Positions 1 through 10,648 are shown, counted from the stretch's first letter. The stretch is DNA of 44,743 nucleotides from Reclinomonas americana ATCC 50394 (GCA_048213135.1 PS015021.1:1-44743); one strand, 5' to 3'. Notes: generated by a model from the letters alone, not told the origin. Translations and numbers: made by a program.

Positions 1-92
1 CTCCATCTGTGAGAGAGACGCAACGACGCGCCCAGTCGATGTTTTGCGCGGGACGAGACATATTTCTGTGACGCGTATGTTAGCATGCACTC

Positions 93-123
<31 letters not shown>

Positions 124-938
124 GCACACACACACACAACGCGCGCAAACGCACCCAAAAAAGTTCAACCCGCGAAATTTCAGCAAACGGCACACCGATT
201 CTCGCCGTTGTGTACAACTCGTGAAGAGCGTGACTGTCTTGCCCATCACTTGCACATGCCTTCATTGTGTGGGGCACCACTTGCTGCGTGGGGGCGGTGA
301 TTGCAGCGTGATAGATCTTCGTTGCATGCACTCTCACAGGAGAAAGAATCTCCTCCACATCCATGGAACGACAGAATGTGGTGTCACACACGTTGCGCGT
401 TGTCGTCGGGAACCAAGTCAGCTCAACGCCTCTGTTGCTTTTGCATCGCTGCGATCGTGGGTACGGTGGCTTGCGCATGCGTTTGCACAAATCTACATTG
501 GAATGTGGTGAATGAAGTGTTTTGTTTGTTTGCATGCATGCCTCTCGTCCGCACAGCAGCGGTCTCCGAGGATCCGGATCAGAGCAGCTCTACACGATGT
601 ACGCAGCGCATGTGCAGCGATCGCCTGCTGCTTGCCGTCTTGCAATTGCACGATCGCGATCGATATAATATATGTGTGCATGTGCATGCCCAGCACTGAG
701 GATACACCGCGGCAAGTTGTCATTATCATGGCGGATGTAGCTTCAACGTGTCGTACGCAGCATGAAAAGAATCTCGAGCTTCTCTCTCTCTCTCTCTCTC
801 TCTCCGTATTTGTCCCGTTCGAAACTTTTGTCATTGCTTTTGTGGTGCGCGCCTTTCTCCTGCTCTTCTCTCTCACACACACTCACTCGTACTCACACAC
901 ACACACGCACACGCTCTGCCTGCAAACAACAGAGAAGA
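1..938. other. Upstream non-coding region with microsatellites
   Basis: No convincing gene is visible. The stretch holds (CA)n/(CT)n near 95-140, a (CT)n run near 781-803, CA-rich tracts near 870-915, and mixed-composition sequence between. Open frames here are short and change with the dinucleotide repeats. It probably holds the promoter and 5' UTR of the TerD gene that starts at 939; I see no clear TATA box. Confidence 0.6.
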
Positions 939-1248
939 ATGTCGTTGAACGTGGGCGATGTCGTCGGGTTGAATGCCCCGAGGTGCGATCACTCACACAC
1001 ACTCTCTCACTGACTCCGTTCTCTCTCTCTTTGACTCTCATTGTGTGTGTATGTGTGTGGTGTGTGCAGTGTGACGTTTGGTTTGGGATGGGATCTGGTC
1101 GGTGACTCGATGGCAGTTGAGTGAGAGAGAGAGAGAAGAGAGTGTGTGTGTTGTGTGTGTGTGTGCGTGTGTGAGAGAGAGTGTGTGTGTGAGTGCGTCA
1201 TGATTCAGTTTCTTATGAGTGCATTTGCAGGATTTCGACGGATCTTGC

Positions 1249-1284
<36 letters not shown>

Positions 1285-4200
1285 CAACAGAGACAGCTTG
1301 TTGCTCTTTGTCTCTCTCTCTTCTCTGCATGTGTGTGCTTTGTGTGTGTGTGTGTGTGTGTGTGTGTCGACTGATGCGTTTGTCTCTCATCATCTACAGT
1401 GGCCTTTGATATCAATGGCAACGTGCTTGATCAGGTGTACTATGGTGAACGAGAGTGTTTTTCTCTTTGATTCACACTGTGAGAGTGCTTTCTTGTTTAC
1501 ATATTGTATGCCGGTTTTTTGTTTTTTGTTTGTTTTGTGCGTAGCCAAACTCGACGCACTTGGTGGTGCGGTGACGCACTCGGGCGATAATCGCACGGGC
1601 GAGGGTTCCGGTGATGATGAATCGGTGTGCATCGCAGTTGGATGCATCTCATTCACCCTTCCTCTCTCTCCCTTCTCCTCTTCTTCTCCTTCTCCTTCTC
1701 CCTCTCCTTCTTCTTGTTCTTCTTCTTGTTCTTGTTCTTCTTCTTCTTCTTGTTCTTGTTCTTGTTCTTGTTCTTGTTCTTCTTGTTCTTGTTCTTGTTC
1801 TTGTTCTTGTTCTTGTTCTTCTTGTTCCTCTTCTTGTTCTTCTTGTTCTTCTTCTTGCTCTTCTTGTTCTTCTTCTTGCTCTTCTTCTTCTTCTTCTTCT
1901 TCTTCTTCTTCTTCTTCTTCTTCTCTCTCTCTCTCTNNNNNNNNNNNNNNNNNNNNNNNNNNNNNNNNNNNNNNNNNNNNNNNNNNNNNNNNNNNNNNNN
2001 NNNNNNNNNNNNNNNNNNNNNNNNNNNNNNNNNNNNNNNNNNNNNNNNNNNNNNNNNNNNNNNNNNNNNNNNNNNNNNNNNNNNNNNNNNNNNNNNNNNN
2101 NNNNNNNNNNNNNNNNNNNNNNNNNNNNNNNNNNNNNNNNNNNNNNNNNNNNNNNNNNNNNNNNNNNNNNNNNNNNNNNNNNNNNNNNNNNNNNNNNNNN
2201 NNNNNNNNNNNNNNNNNNNNCACCCTTCGCTCTCTCGCTCAGGTCATCATCAACTTTGATCGCCTGCCGGAGCAGGTGGTGGCGCTGTGCTTGGTGGTGC
2301 GTCAAAGTGCCCCCCTCACCTATTCAGTTTTCTTCTTCTCAATCTCACAGTCTATCGTATGCTCCACAGGTCACCAGGTAGCTCACCACCGTCGTCGCCT
2401 TCTACATTCTCTCCCCTCTAATGCGACTTCTCGCGCAGCTACTCGGGCGAGCCGTTCACCGCCTTCAAGACGGCCAATGTGCGCGTGCTGGATCCGCGCG
2501 GGGGCGAGCTGTACAAGTTGTACATTGGTGCCACGGGCCCGCACACTGGTCTCCTGCTGGCGAAGATGTTCCGCGCGCAGGCGCCCGACGGTCGCATGGT
2601 GTGGAACCTGCACTGCTGTGCCGACGCGGCGCAAGCGCGATCGTTTGCCGACATGGTGCCCGTGATGCAGGTGGGTGGAGAATTGGAGAAAGGGGGGCTT
2701 TCTCTCGCTCTCTTTCTCTCTCTCTCTCTGCCAGCCTGCCTGTTTCTTGTTCTTTCTCTGTTTCTCATTCTCTCTCACTTGCTGTCTCTCTAGATTTCTC
2801 TCTTCGGCTCTCTTTGTCTCTCTCTCTCACACACACTTTGTTTCTCTCTCTCTCTTTGTTTCTCTCTCTCTCTCTCGCTCTCTCTTTGTTTCTCTGTTTC
2901 TCACTTTGTTTCTATCTCTTCACTTTCTTTTCTATCTCTCTGGCTGCCTCATTCTCATTCTCTCTTTGTTTGTAATTCTCTCTCCCTTCTCTCTCCCTCC
3001 AAATGCTTTGTGATTGTGTAAACTTTGCATCTCTCCCCACCCCCATCCTCTCACTCATCTTTGGGTACTTTCTCCGCAGGGCTCGCTGAAGCAAGTGTTC
3101 CCGTCGGTCAAGGTCTCACAGCAAGTCGCCGTGCCCGTTGTGCGCAAGGGTGAGCGCATCGCCATTGACCCATCGCTCAACCTGATCACCATTGGTCTCG
3201 GATGGGATGTTGTGCCTGGCGCCACCATGGACCTCGGTTCGTGCATCCTCTTCGTGACGCGTCGCCAGTCCACGCGCTAACTGCCTCAATGTAGACGCGA
3301 CATGCCTGGCATTTGATCGGTTTGCCGGCTTCCTGGAGATGGAGTCAGTCTCTTTTACGCGCAAGCAGAACTCCAATCGCTCGGTCCAGCACTCGGGCGA
3401 CGAGCTGACTGGCGCTGCCGCTGGTGTGTTCCCTCTGTGTTTGGCGTGTCCGTCACCTGTTGCTGACTCACGCTCTCTCTCTCTTTCTCCTCTCTCTTTG
3501 TGGCGTCTCCATAGGGTGAGTGGAGATGACATCACGCTGATCGTGTGTCCCTTGAGCTCATCACCACGTGTACCACAGCGACGATGAGAGGATTAATGTG
3601 CTGTTGCACTGCGTGCCGCGCGAGGTGTTCTCCCTGTGCTTTGTCGTCACCATTTACACCATGAGTTGCGTGCACAGCGAGAGAGAAAAATGAGAGTGTG
3701 TGGTTTCGCTCATCGCGCCTCTTCATTTCACCGCAGACCGCACGTTCCGCGAGGTCAAGACTGCGTACGCCCGGTTCGTTGATCGCCGTGCGTCCCGCGG
3801 CTTCCTCTTTCCACTCCACTCAACCTCCATATTCTGCGCAGCATGCTCGACAACGCTGGTCGTGAGATTGTGCGCTACCCGCTGGCCGAGCACGGACAGA
3901 ACAATGCGCTGATGGTGGTGTGCCTCCACCGCACGCCTCTCGGCTGGCGCCTGGTGGCCATGGGTCAGCCGGCTCACGGTACCCTCGGCAAGGACTGCGT
4001 GCCGGCGCTGACGCCGCTCGTCAGGCGGTACATGGACTCGCAGGATTTGGCCGCTGTTGACAGAGCAGTTGCGTGGGCAATAAGGGGAAGGGAGGGAAAA
4101 GGGGGGAGGAAAGAAATGGGAAGGGGATGAGGGAGGGGGAAAGAGAGACAAAGGTGGAAGGAATGTGTTATTCCAGTTAGTTTTCCCACTCGTTTCGTGT

Positions 4201-5402
4201 TTCTCTCCTTGTGTAAACTCTCACTCGTGCTCTCTCTGAGCATTGCTTTTCCCAATATCCCTCCTGCCTCAGGGGGGAGGAAGGAAATGGGAAGGGGATG
4301 AGGGAGGGGGAAAGAGAGGCAAAGGTGGAAGTAATGTTTTATTCTAGTTGGTTTTCCCACTTGTTTCGTGTTTCTTTCCCTTGTCTATACTCTCACTCGT
4401 GCTCTCTCTGAGCATTGCTTTTCCCAATATCCCTGCTGCCTCTCATTTTGTGCACGTTGCACACGAGCGCTCATCCGGCGCTCTTGTCAACCATCACTTT
4501 TCACTGTCGCGAGCTACCAGACATTCCTGTGCCCTGCTGCCTTCTTTCTGTTCGTATCCACGTTGCTGATGAGCGCACTCGTGTTAGCTCTCGTTGTCCT
4601 CTTTCTTGTACTCTCACGAGCTACGAAACGAGCTTTTTTTGTTTCCTCATCTCTCTCAATACTGTCTGCGAGTGCGCACTCAGTACCTCTCGTGTCAACT
4701 CACATTCGGTGCCGTTGTACGTTTGGTAGTCGTCGTGCTCATCGACTGTCTCCTACCGCTTGCTGTCCTCCTGCATGTTTCTGTCTTTCTCCCACTCTTT
4801 CGCTCATTATTTCTCTGTCCTTGTTTCCCTCGTCTTGTCACATGTCTCTCCCTCCCCCCTCTCTCTCTCCTCTTTCTACTTCTCACGTTCCAGGTGAATT
4901 CATCCCTTGTTTCTTTTTTGGGAGTGCTTGTCGTTCGTTCTGCGTTCGATACCTTCATTTTTGTTGCACGCATGCGTATCAGTGCAGCCCCTCATTTGTG
5001 TTCCTTCTGAATCCTTTTCCTCCCTCTCATCTCTTTCTTTCTCCTTTCCTTCTCACGCTCTGTGAAGTTGTTTCTTTGTATATCATTTCGTCTTCTGCGT
5101 CCAGTGCCTTCATTGCAGTCGTGCATTATTCCATACAGTGCTGAGTTTCCTTGCCTCGCTACTCTCTCTCTCTCTTCTCTCTCTCTGTCTCCTCCTCCCC
5201 ACTCACCCACTCACTTCCTCTCCCTTCTCCCTTTACCTTTCCCCCTCCGCCCCCTCAGATCCGCCAAGAACCCGTCCCCGACCGCCTTCCCTTCGTGCAA
5301 GCACCGACCACCGTTTCCGCCGCCGCTCCTCCTGCCGGCCGCGCCATTCCGCCTCCCGCACGCCAGCAAGCTCAGTCCAACGGCTGCTGCACAGTACTCT
5401 AA
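939..5402 (+). CDS. Tandem TerD-domain protein with C-terminal CaaX box
   Basis: Fifteen exons give 429 residues: 939-982, 1070-1097, 1231-1249, 1400-1444, 1545-1624, 2243-2296, 2370-2377, 2439-2670, 3080-3236, 3295-3423, 3515, 3579-3664, 3737-3773, 3842-4067, 5259-5402. Two TerD domains (PF02342) are visible. Each has the GLGWD motif, a D-x-D-(G/A)-(S/T)-C segment, HSGD followed by TG and GDDE, and a VVT segment leading to the F-x-x-(F/V)-K-T-A strand. TerD domains bind calcium; eukaryotic members include Dictyostelium CABP1-like proteins. A Pro/Ala/Gln-rich tail ends in Cys-Cys-Thr-Val-Leu, a CaaL-type prenylation box favouring geranylgeranylation, so membrane attachment is inferred. The start is the first ATG in frame with the first TerD strand. 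Introns 12 and 14 use GTTGCGT donors. Domain identity is firm; the two micro-exons and the joining of the last exon are inferred from frame and domain alignment. Confidence 0.82.
1661..1936 (+). repeat. Pyrimidine-rich (TTCTTG)n/(CTT)n minisatellite in TerD intron 5
   Basis: Interrupted TTCTTG and CTT units pass into (CTT)n and then (CT)n directly before an assembly gap. The tract lies in the intron between the exons ending at 1624 and starting at 2243. The long poly-Leu, poly-Phe, poly-Ser and, on the other strand, poly-Glu and poly-Arg frames here are artefacts of the repeat. Confidence 0.85.
1937..2220. other. Assembly gap (N run) in TerD intron 5
   Basis: All bases are N. The flanks are (CT)n and a polypyrimidine acceptor region, so the gap probably hides more intronic microsatellite. 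The exons on either side join in frame without it. Confidence 0.95.
2370..2377 (+). other. Predicted 8-nt micro-exon of the TerD gene
   Basis: The sequence GTCACCAG lies between a CTCCACAG acceptor and a GTAGCT donor. It supplies Val-Thr and two bases of Ser, and it corrects the frame from the previous exon (phase 0) to the next (phase 2). The result, LCLVVTSYSG, aligns without gaps with LCFVVTIYTM in the second TerD domain. Skipping it breaks the frame. Confidence 0.7.
3515..3515 (+). other. Candidate single-nucleotide exon of the TerD gene
   Basis: A long polypyrimidine tract and CTCCATAG acceptor end at 3514. One G follows, then a canonical GTGAGTGG donor begins at 3516. The flanking introns would be 91 and 63 nt, normal for this window. 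The single G joins G (3423) and C (3579) into Gly, giving AAAGDDE, the same length as GSGDDE in the first TerD domain. The competing model is one intron at 3429-3578 with a weak GTTCCC donor, which adds one residue. Confidence 0.5.
4102..4441 (+). repeat. 170-bp tandem duplication in the last TerD intron
   Basis: Two near-identical copies, about 4102-4271 and 4272-4441, each start with a G/A-rich block (six G then AGGA), run through a T-rich middle containing GTTTTCCCACT, and end in a CCTGC(C)TC element. They differ by a few substitutions. The duplication lies wholly inside the 1.19-kb intron 4068-5258 and has no coding role I can see. Confidence 0.85.
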
Positions 5403-5440
5403 AAAACAGCAACATGCAGAAGAAGAAGAAGAAGTAGAAG

Positions 5441-6520
5441 ATGACTTCACAAATGCAACTTCCGAGGACACCATCGCCGTCCTGTCCATCTCCAGTCATG
5501 ACCGCAGTGGAGTACCTCTACGACCTGGGCCTCGCGCGTCGCCTCGGCCTTCGCATCCGCGAGCTTGCCCCACCCGAAGAAGAAGAGGAAGAAGACAAAG
5601 GCACAGGACACCACCAGTCAGGAACGACGAGGCCTCTCCAACCCAAGTGCTTTCACGAGCGCGCTTCGGACGACTTCACCGGATGGAGTGTGTGGGGCTC
5701 CTCCATTGTCCTTGCTCGCTGGGCGTTGGAATGCATCGAGGGCGACTGGTGGCGCGGGAAACGCGTGCTGGAGCTGGGCGCCGGATGCGGTCTCAGTGGC
5801 CTCTGCGTCGCCTGCGCCACTCCCGCGCATTCCGTGTGCCTCACCGACTACGGTGCCAACGGCCGGACCATGGACAACCTCGCGTTTAATGTAGACCTCA
5901 ATCGAGCGCGTTGGGAGGCCGCCGAGGTCGGCGTGCACGTGCATGCCATGGACTGGGATGAGCAGAGCACGTGGCCTGTGGCGCCTGCGCAGGGCTATGA
6001 TGTGGTGCTGGCTGCAGATGTGCTCTATCGACGCTCGTATGCTCGCAAGGTGGCCGTTGTGGCGCAGCAGTTGGTGCGGCCGGGCGGGTGGCTGGTGTGC
6101 ACGACACCGGCGTTTCGCGAGGGGTTGCCGGTATTGCGCAGTTTGTTGGTGCATCGATGGGGATGGAGTGAGCGGGCGATGGAGACGGTGCCGGCTGAGT
6201 GGCGCACCAACCCGGTGCGGTCGCCGGCCGAGGCGCGCGGGGAGGTGCTGGAGGGCGGCGTGCAGTTGGTGACGGACCGCGAGGCGCGCGATCTGTTTCC
6301 GGAGATTCACATGGCTGGCTACGAGCTGTGCTGCCTCGTGTTTGTCAGACCAGAGGGCGCGGTCAACGATGAGGATAAGGAGGAGGAGGAGGATGAAGTG
6401 GAAAGGCACGATGAGGAGGAGGAAGAAGGGGTGCCTGTGGCGGCGCCATCGCAGCCGCCGAGTGTCGATGTCGCGTGGGAGGAACTCACGGGCTACGTGT
6501 CGAGCGACGGTGATGAATGA
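5441..6520 (+). CDS. METTL21/FAM86-type (Methyltransf_16) protein methyltransferase
   Basis: An intronless 359-residue frame. The class I SAM-binding motif VLELGAGCG is at residues 109-117, an acidic LTDYG strand follows, and the post-I/IV motif DVVLAADVLY is at 187-196; these are hallmarks of family PF10294, the METTL21-like lysine methyltransferases. The pre-SAM W-G-S-S segment typical of the family is also present. The family methylates lysines of chaperones, elongation factors and similar proteins; the substrate here cannot be read from sequence. The C-terminal third is Asp/Glu-rich and probably disordered. ATG at 5441 is used as start; an in-frame ATG at 5498 is a possible alternative, just before the conserved part. 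Only 38 bp separate it from the TerD stop. Confidence 0.88.
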   Translation: MTSQMQLPRTPSPSCPSPVMTAVEYLYDLGLARRLGLRIRELAPPEEEEEEDKGTGHHQSGTTRPLQPKCFHERASDDFTGWSVWGSSIVLARWALECIEGDWWRGKRVLELGAGCGLSGLCVACATPAHSVCLTDYGANGRTMDNLAFNVDLNRARWEAAEVGVHVHAMDWDEQSTWPVAPAQGYDVVLAADVLYRRSYARKVAVVAQQLVRPGGWLVCTTPAFREGLPVLRSLLVHRWGWSERAMETVPAEWRTNPVRSPAEARGEVLEGGVQLVTDREARDLFPEIHMAGYELCCLVFVRPEGAVNDEDKEEEEDEVERHDEEEEEGVPVAAPSQPPSVDVAWEELTGYVSSDGDE

Positions 6521-6535
6521 ACCCTTCACTACTCT

Positions 6536-8365
6536 CTATTTGTCGTCGCTGTCGTCGTCGTCATTGTCGTCGTTGTCGTCGTCATCATCGTCATCGTCAG
6601 GGGCGGCAGTCGACACGGTTTCCACAGTTGGCGCGCCATCTTCTTCGGCATTCGTCGCCGGAGCAGCCATGGCGTCGGCCTGCAGCACGGCCTCGCGCTC
6701 CGCCAGCTCCAGCGCCGACTGCAGCTTGCCCACAATCGAGATCAGCTCGGGATTGTCGGGGAATTGCTGCTGGAGTGTGGTGAAATCGACCAGCGCCTCA
6801 CGCGTGTCGCCTCGATCCAGGTAGGCGTAGGCGCGGTTGGTGAGGGCGTTGACGTTGGAGGGATCGAGAGTCACGGTGCGTGTGTAGTCGGCAATCGCGG
6901 CTTGGTGATCGCCAGAGACGAGCATGATGTTGCCGTGTCCGTGGAAGGCCATCGAGTTTCTGCAAGGCAGAGGGTGAGCGGGAAGAGCGGGAAGGGAAGG
7001 GAAGGGATGGGAAAGGGGGGATGCGGGCGCAACTTCTCGTCGAGACGCATGGCCTCGCTGAAATCCTTCAGTGCATCCTCCAGCTGTCGCAGCTGCTCGT
7101 AGGCCACACCGCGGTGCGCCAGCACCGTGGACAGCTGGCGAGCATTGTCGGCGCCGGAGTGCTTCAGCTCCTCCAGGGCGCGCGTAAAGTCGGGCACGGC
7201 GCGACCGCTGTCCATGCGGGTGTTGTAGATGATGCCGCGGTTGAGGAAGACGAGGCCGGCGACCGCGCGGTCGTACTTGGAGGGGGGGCAAAGGGAATGA
7301 GAGGGAGGGAGAAGAGGGAGAGAGAGGGAGGGAGAGAGAGGGAAAGAGAGGGAGGGAGAAGAAAAGAAGGACAAGGATGCAACTTGTGAGACGTGAACGC
7401 GATGGACAGGTTGGATGTTTCAGAGGAAGACGTGCCGAATGCGGTGTATGTGTGTGAGAGAGAGAGAGATGAGCGACGGAGGGAGAGAGAGAAATGAAGC
7501 GAAACACACTGCAAAAGTCGCGTATCCGAGAGAGGACGGATACTCAGAAACGTCAGCCACTCGAGTCAACTCAGGAATGCAAAGAAACTTGAGTTGGAAA
7601 GAGAGAGAGAGAGAGAGAGAGAAAGAAAGAAAGAAAAGAGAGCTGTATGGGAGAAGAAACAGGGCAAGGATGCACTGTGAGAAGTGTGCACACGAAGGAC
7701 AAGGTGCATGTTACGGAGGGCGACATGCTGGGATTGTGTGCAGGAGAGAGAGAAAGAGAGAAGAATGAAGCAAGCTCCAGTTGAGGGAGACACTTTTCTA
7801 CAGAGAACGAAAAATAAGAACCGAGAGACGAGACAATGGTGATGTTAAGAGATGCAAGAGTTTGAGAGTGTGGCGAAGAAAAAGAACAACGATGCACGAG
7901 AGACGAGATCGATGTTGCAGACAGAAATGTGAGCAGAAGAGAACAACAAGCTGTCTCTCGCACTCCTTCCTCTCTCCATGTACCTCCTTCGACTTCTCCG
8001 TGAAGACAGCTTTCGAAAGAGAACGAAATACAAGAACCGAGAGACGAGAGAATGGTGATGTAAGAGATGCAAGACGAGGGTGGAGAAGAAAAACGAGCAA
8101 CGATGCACGATAGACGAGATCGATGTTGCAGACAGAGATGTGAGTAGAATAGAAAGAATGAAAGAGGAGAAACACAACAAGCAGTCTCTCGCACTCCTTC
8201 CTCTCTCCGAAAGAGAACGAAAAATAAGAACCGAGAGACGAGAGAATGGAGATGTTAGGAGATGCAAGATGAGGGTGGAGAAGAAGAAGAGCAACGATGT
8301 ACCAGAGACGAGATCGATGTTGCGGACAGAGATGTGAGGAGAAACACAACAAGCTGTCTCTTGCA

Positions 8366-8403
<38 letters not shown>

Positions 8404-8725
8404 CTACTCTCTACTCTNNNNNNNNNNNNNNNNNNNNNNNNNNNNNNNNNNNNNNNNNNNNNNNNNNNNNNNNNNNNNNNNNNNNNNNNNNNNNNNNNNN
8501 NNNNNNNNNNNNNNNNNNNNNNNNNNNNNNNNNNNNNNNNNNNNNNNNNNNNNNNNNNNNNNNNNNNNNNNNNNNNNNNNNNNNNNNNNNNNNNNNNNNN
8601 NNNNNNNNNNNNNNNNNNNNNNNNNNNNNNNNNNNNTAGAGAGGAGAGACGAACGACGTACGTACAGAGACGAGAGTAGTAGTAGTGTACGACGAGAGAG
8701 TAGTAGAGAGAACGAACAACAACAC

Positions 8726-8796
<71 letters not shown>

Positions 8797-9646
8797 CTTA
8801 CTTCCTTCGACTTCTCCGTGACAGCCACCGCCGCATTCAAATCCGCCAACGCCGCATCCAATCGCTTCAGCAGCATGTTGATCTCGGCGCGATTGGAGAG
8901 CGCACGCGCCTCGCCAGGTGTCTGCCTCAAGATCTCATCCAACAGCTTCAGCGACTCCTCAAAGTCGCCGCGCTCCTTTGCTGCAGTCGCCGCCTCCATC
9001 CATCCGCCAACGAGCCAGTCGCTTTCTTGTACTTTCACTGTGCCCTCTTGCATCTGCGTGGCACAGAGTGAGAGCTGTGCGCGTGAGAGAGGAGCGTGCT
9101 GGAGGGGTGTGTCTTCACCATGTCGGCGTAGAGGTACACGCCAGCACCGAGGGCGAGGGCGCCAAAGATGCCAAACATGACGAGCACAGGTGTTTGGGCG
9201 ACTGCACATAGTGAAAGGGGGTGAGAGGAGAGAGGAGAGAGGGAGGGGAGGGGAGAGGCAAGAGTATGCAAGGATGAGAGGAGGTAGAGAGAGACAGAGA
9301 GGGAAGGGAGGAGAATGAGAGTTACAATGACTGATTGCAGTGCAAGCATCGCGCTGTGTGTGTGCGTGAGAGAGAGAGAGAGAGAGAGAGTGAGTGACTC
9401 TGAGCGCATGCATGCATGCACGTGTGAGAGACGAGAGGTGCTGCATGATCTGCACCTTCTCTCTCTGTGTGTGTGCGTGTGTGTGTGTGAGAGAGAGAGA
9501 GAGACTGCAATGTGTTCATGCAGACACGTGTGCATCGTGCATGTCAACAACTTCGCGTTCTTGTATGTCTGTGTGTGCGATAGAGAGGAGAGGAGAGACA
9601 CGAAACAAAATGGCTTCTTCGCCACAGGTGCCTTCTTGCCGCGCAT
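6536..9646 (-). CDS. Membrane-anchored TPR protein with poly-Asp tail
   Basis: Five exons on the minus strand (9646-9607, 9201-9119, 9053-8802, 7275-7034, 6959-6536) give 346 residues. A basic N-terminus (MRGKKAP...) precedes one hydrophobic span at about residues 18-38. Several TPR helices follow, including EARALSNRAEINMLLKRLD, VFLNRGIIYNTRMDSGRA and NVNALTNRAYAYLDRGD. The tail is an almost pure Asp run. The layout resembles N-anchored TPR co-chaperone or import receptors such as Tom70, but the family is not certain. Donors are GTTTCGTG, GTGAAG, GTAAGT and GTTGCGCC; the acceptor before 7275 (CCAAG) is weak and least certain. The stop lies 15 bp from that of the converging methyltransferase gene. 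Confidence 0.78.
7795..8385. repeat. Intronic tandem array of about 200-bp units
   Basis: Three diverged copies start with GAGAACGAAA near 7803, 8019 and 8213 (spacing 216 and 194 bp). Each continues with ACCGAGAGACGAGA, ATGGTGATGT-like and GAGACGAGATCGATGTTG segments and a CTCTCGCACTCC end. The array lies in TPR-gene intron 3. Around 7977-8005 it carries a copy of the end of TPR exon 3 (see findings). No frame spans it in a protein-like way. Confidence 0.8.
8418..8636. other. Assembly gap (N run) in TPR-gene intron 3
   Basis: All N. It is flanked by (CT)n on the left and a GACGAGAGTAGTAGT-like low-complexity sequence on the right. Confidence 0.95.
8726..8793. repeat. (CT)n microsatellite beside the TPR exon 3 donor
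   Basis: About 34 perfect CT units. In the sense of the minus-strand gene this is (GA)n immediately downstream of the GTAAGT donor at 8801. Confidence 0.95.
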
Positions 9647-10471
9647 TCTTTCGTAGTGAGATGATTGGAACACTTGCATGCAGGACAACTTGATTGCTCC
9701 TCGTCCGTCGTTCTTGTGCAGCTGCTGCGTGTTGTGGAAGAGAAGCCAAGTGTTCTCGGCAAGCTTGAACCGCTGCGGCCTCCGCAACACACGTCGACGT
9801 TCTCTTCGCTTTCAATATTGCTATCATGCACTCGCACATCCACTGCCCTCACATACCTGACCCTCGTATTCTCCACTCTGTACTTATGGACCTTACGATC
9901 GAGGTCGAGCATGCAGGGTCTTCGCAGTTGCATGCAATTGCAAACGCAGATCCGGACACATGTACAGCTGTAAATGCGTAGAGAACGCCCGCTGCAATTG
10001 CAGAGTCCGTTCTATGTGCCTGGGGGGGTCCACTTGCTATCTACGCACTCGAATTTAGGTGCATGAGAAGGGGTTTCTTGCAGAAACGCATGTGCAGCGC
10101 GCAAGTGGAGACAATTCGACGTCGACTCTTCTCTCATCCGGCTCCGTATCTGCTGCTTACTCTCGATTGTGTCCATTACGCAACTGGGATGCTACGTGTA
10201 CTACGGTTTTTTGCATGCATGCTTGACGTGGGCCGTGATTTCTCTTGCAGAATTCGAAACCAGTATTCGGCATTTCGTCTCTCTTCAATTGTTTTATTCT
10301 GGAATGCCATGGTTCCTGGTACTAACTCGCGTTGGCGCTCATTACGCAGCTTGGACACAATGTGGCTTGCAAGTTGCCTGGCTTGGTACTTTGGTAGCTG
10401 GACAGTTGGTCGACAAATGCTCGCGACCGTTCGCACGTTGATTGTTTTTTTGTGGTGTTGTGCAAGCAAAG
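9647..10471. other. Divergent intergenic region between the TPR and calcyphosin genes
   Basis: The two start codons face away from each other across 825 bp, so this is probably a bidirectional promoter region. It is more AT-rich than the coding exons and contains repeated GCATGCATG-type words. A 90-codon hydrophobic plus-strand frame from 10169 was considered and not accepted as a gene. No TATA box is convincing. Confidence 0.55.
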
Positions 10472-10612
10472 ATGGACTTGACGAAGTCGTGGGGAGGTGC
10501 GGCGAAAGTGCAACCTCGAGACCGCATGGTCAGCGGAGCTCTGACGCGCATCCGTGAGGCGTTGAAGAGGCGCGGGTCGACTGCAGTTTGTGAACTTGTC
10601 AAGGTGAGAAAT

Positions 10613-10648
<36 letters not shown>

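Noticed and set aside
1611-2381. Long poly-Leu, poly-Phe, poly-Ser and poly-Glu frames around 1.6-2.4 kb
   Set aside because: They read through a CTT/TTCTTG minisatellite and an N gap inside a TerD intron.
3842-4130. TerD gene ending at 4130 by read-through of the donor at 4068
   Set aside because: The extra residues are a Gly/Arg/Lys-rich translation of purine repeats; the GTTGCGT donor joins in frame to an exon with a CaaX end.
10169-10441. Hydrophobic 90-codon plus-strand frame in the TPR/calcyphosin spacer
   Set aside because: It looks membrane-like, but the TTG-initiated frame has no good start, matches no family I recognise, and the base composition is that of spacer. Transcript data could revive it.
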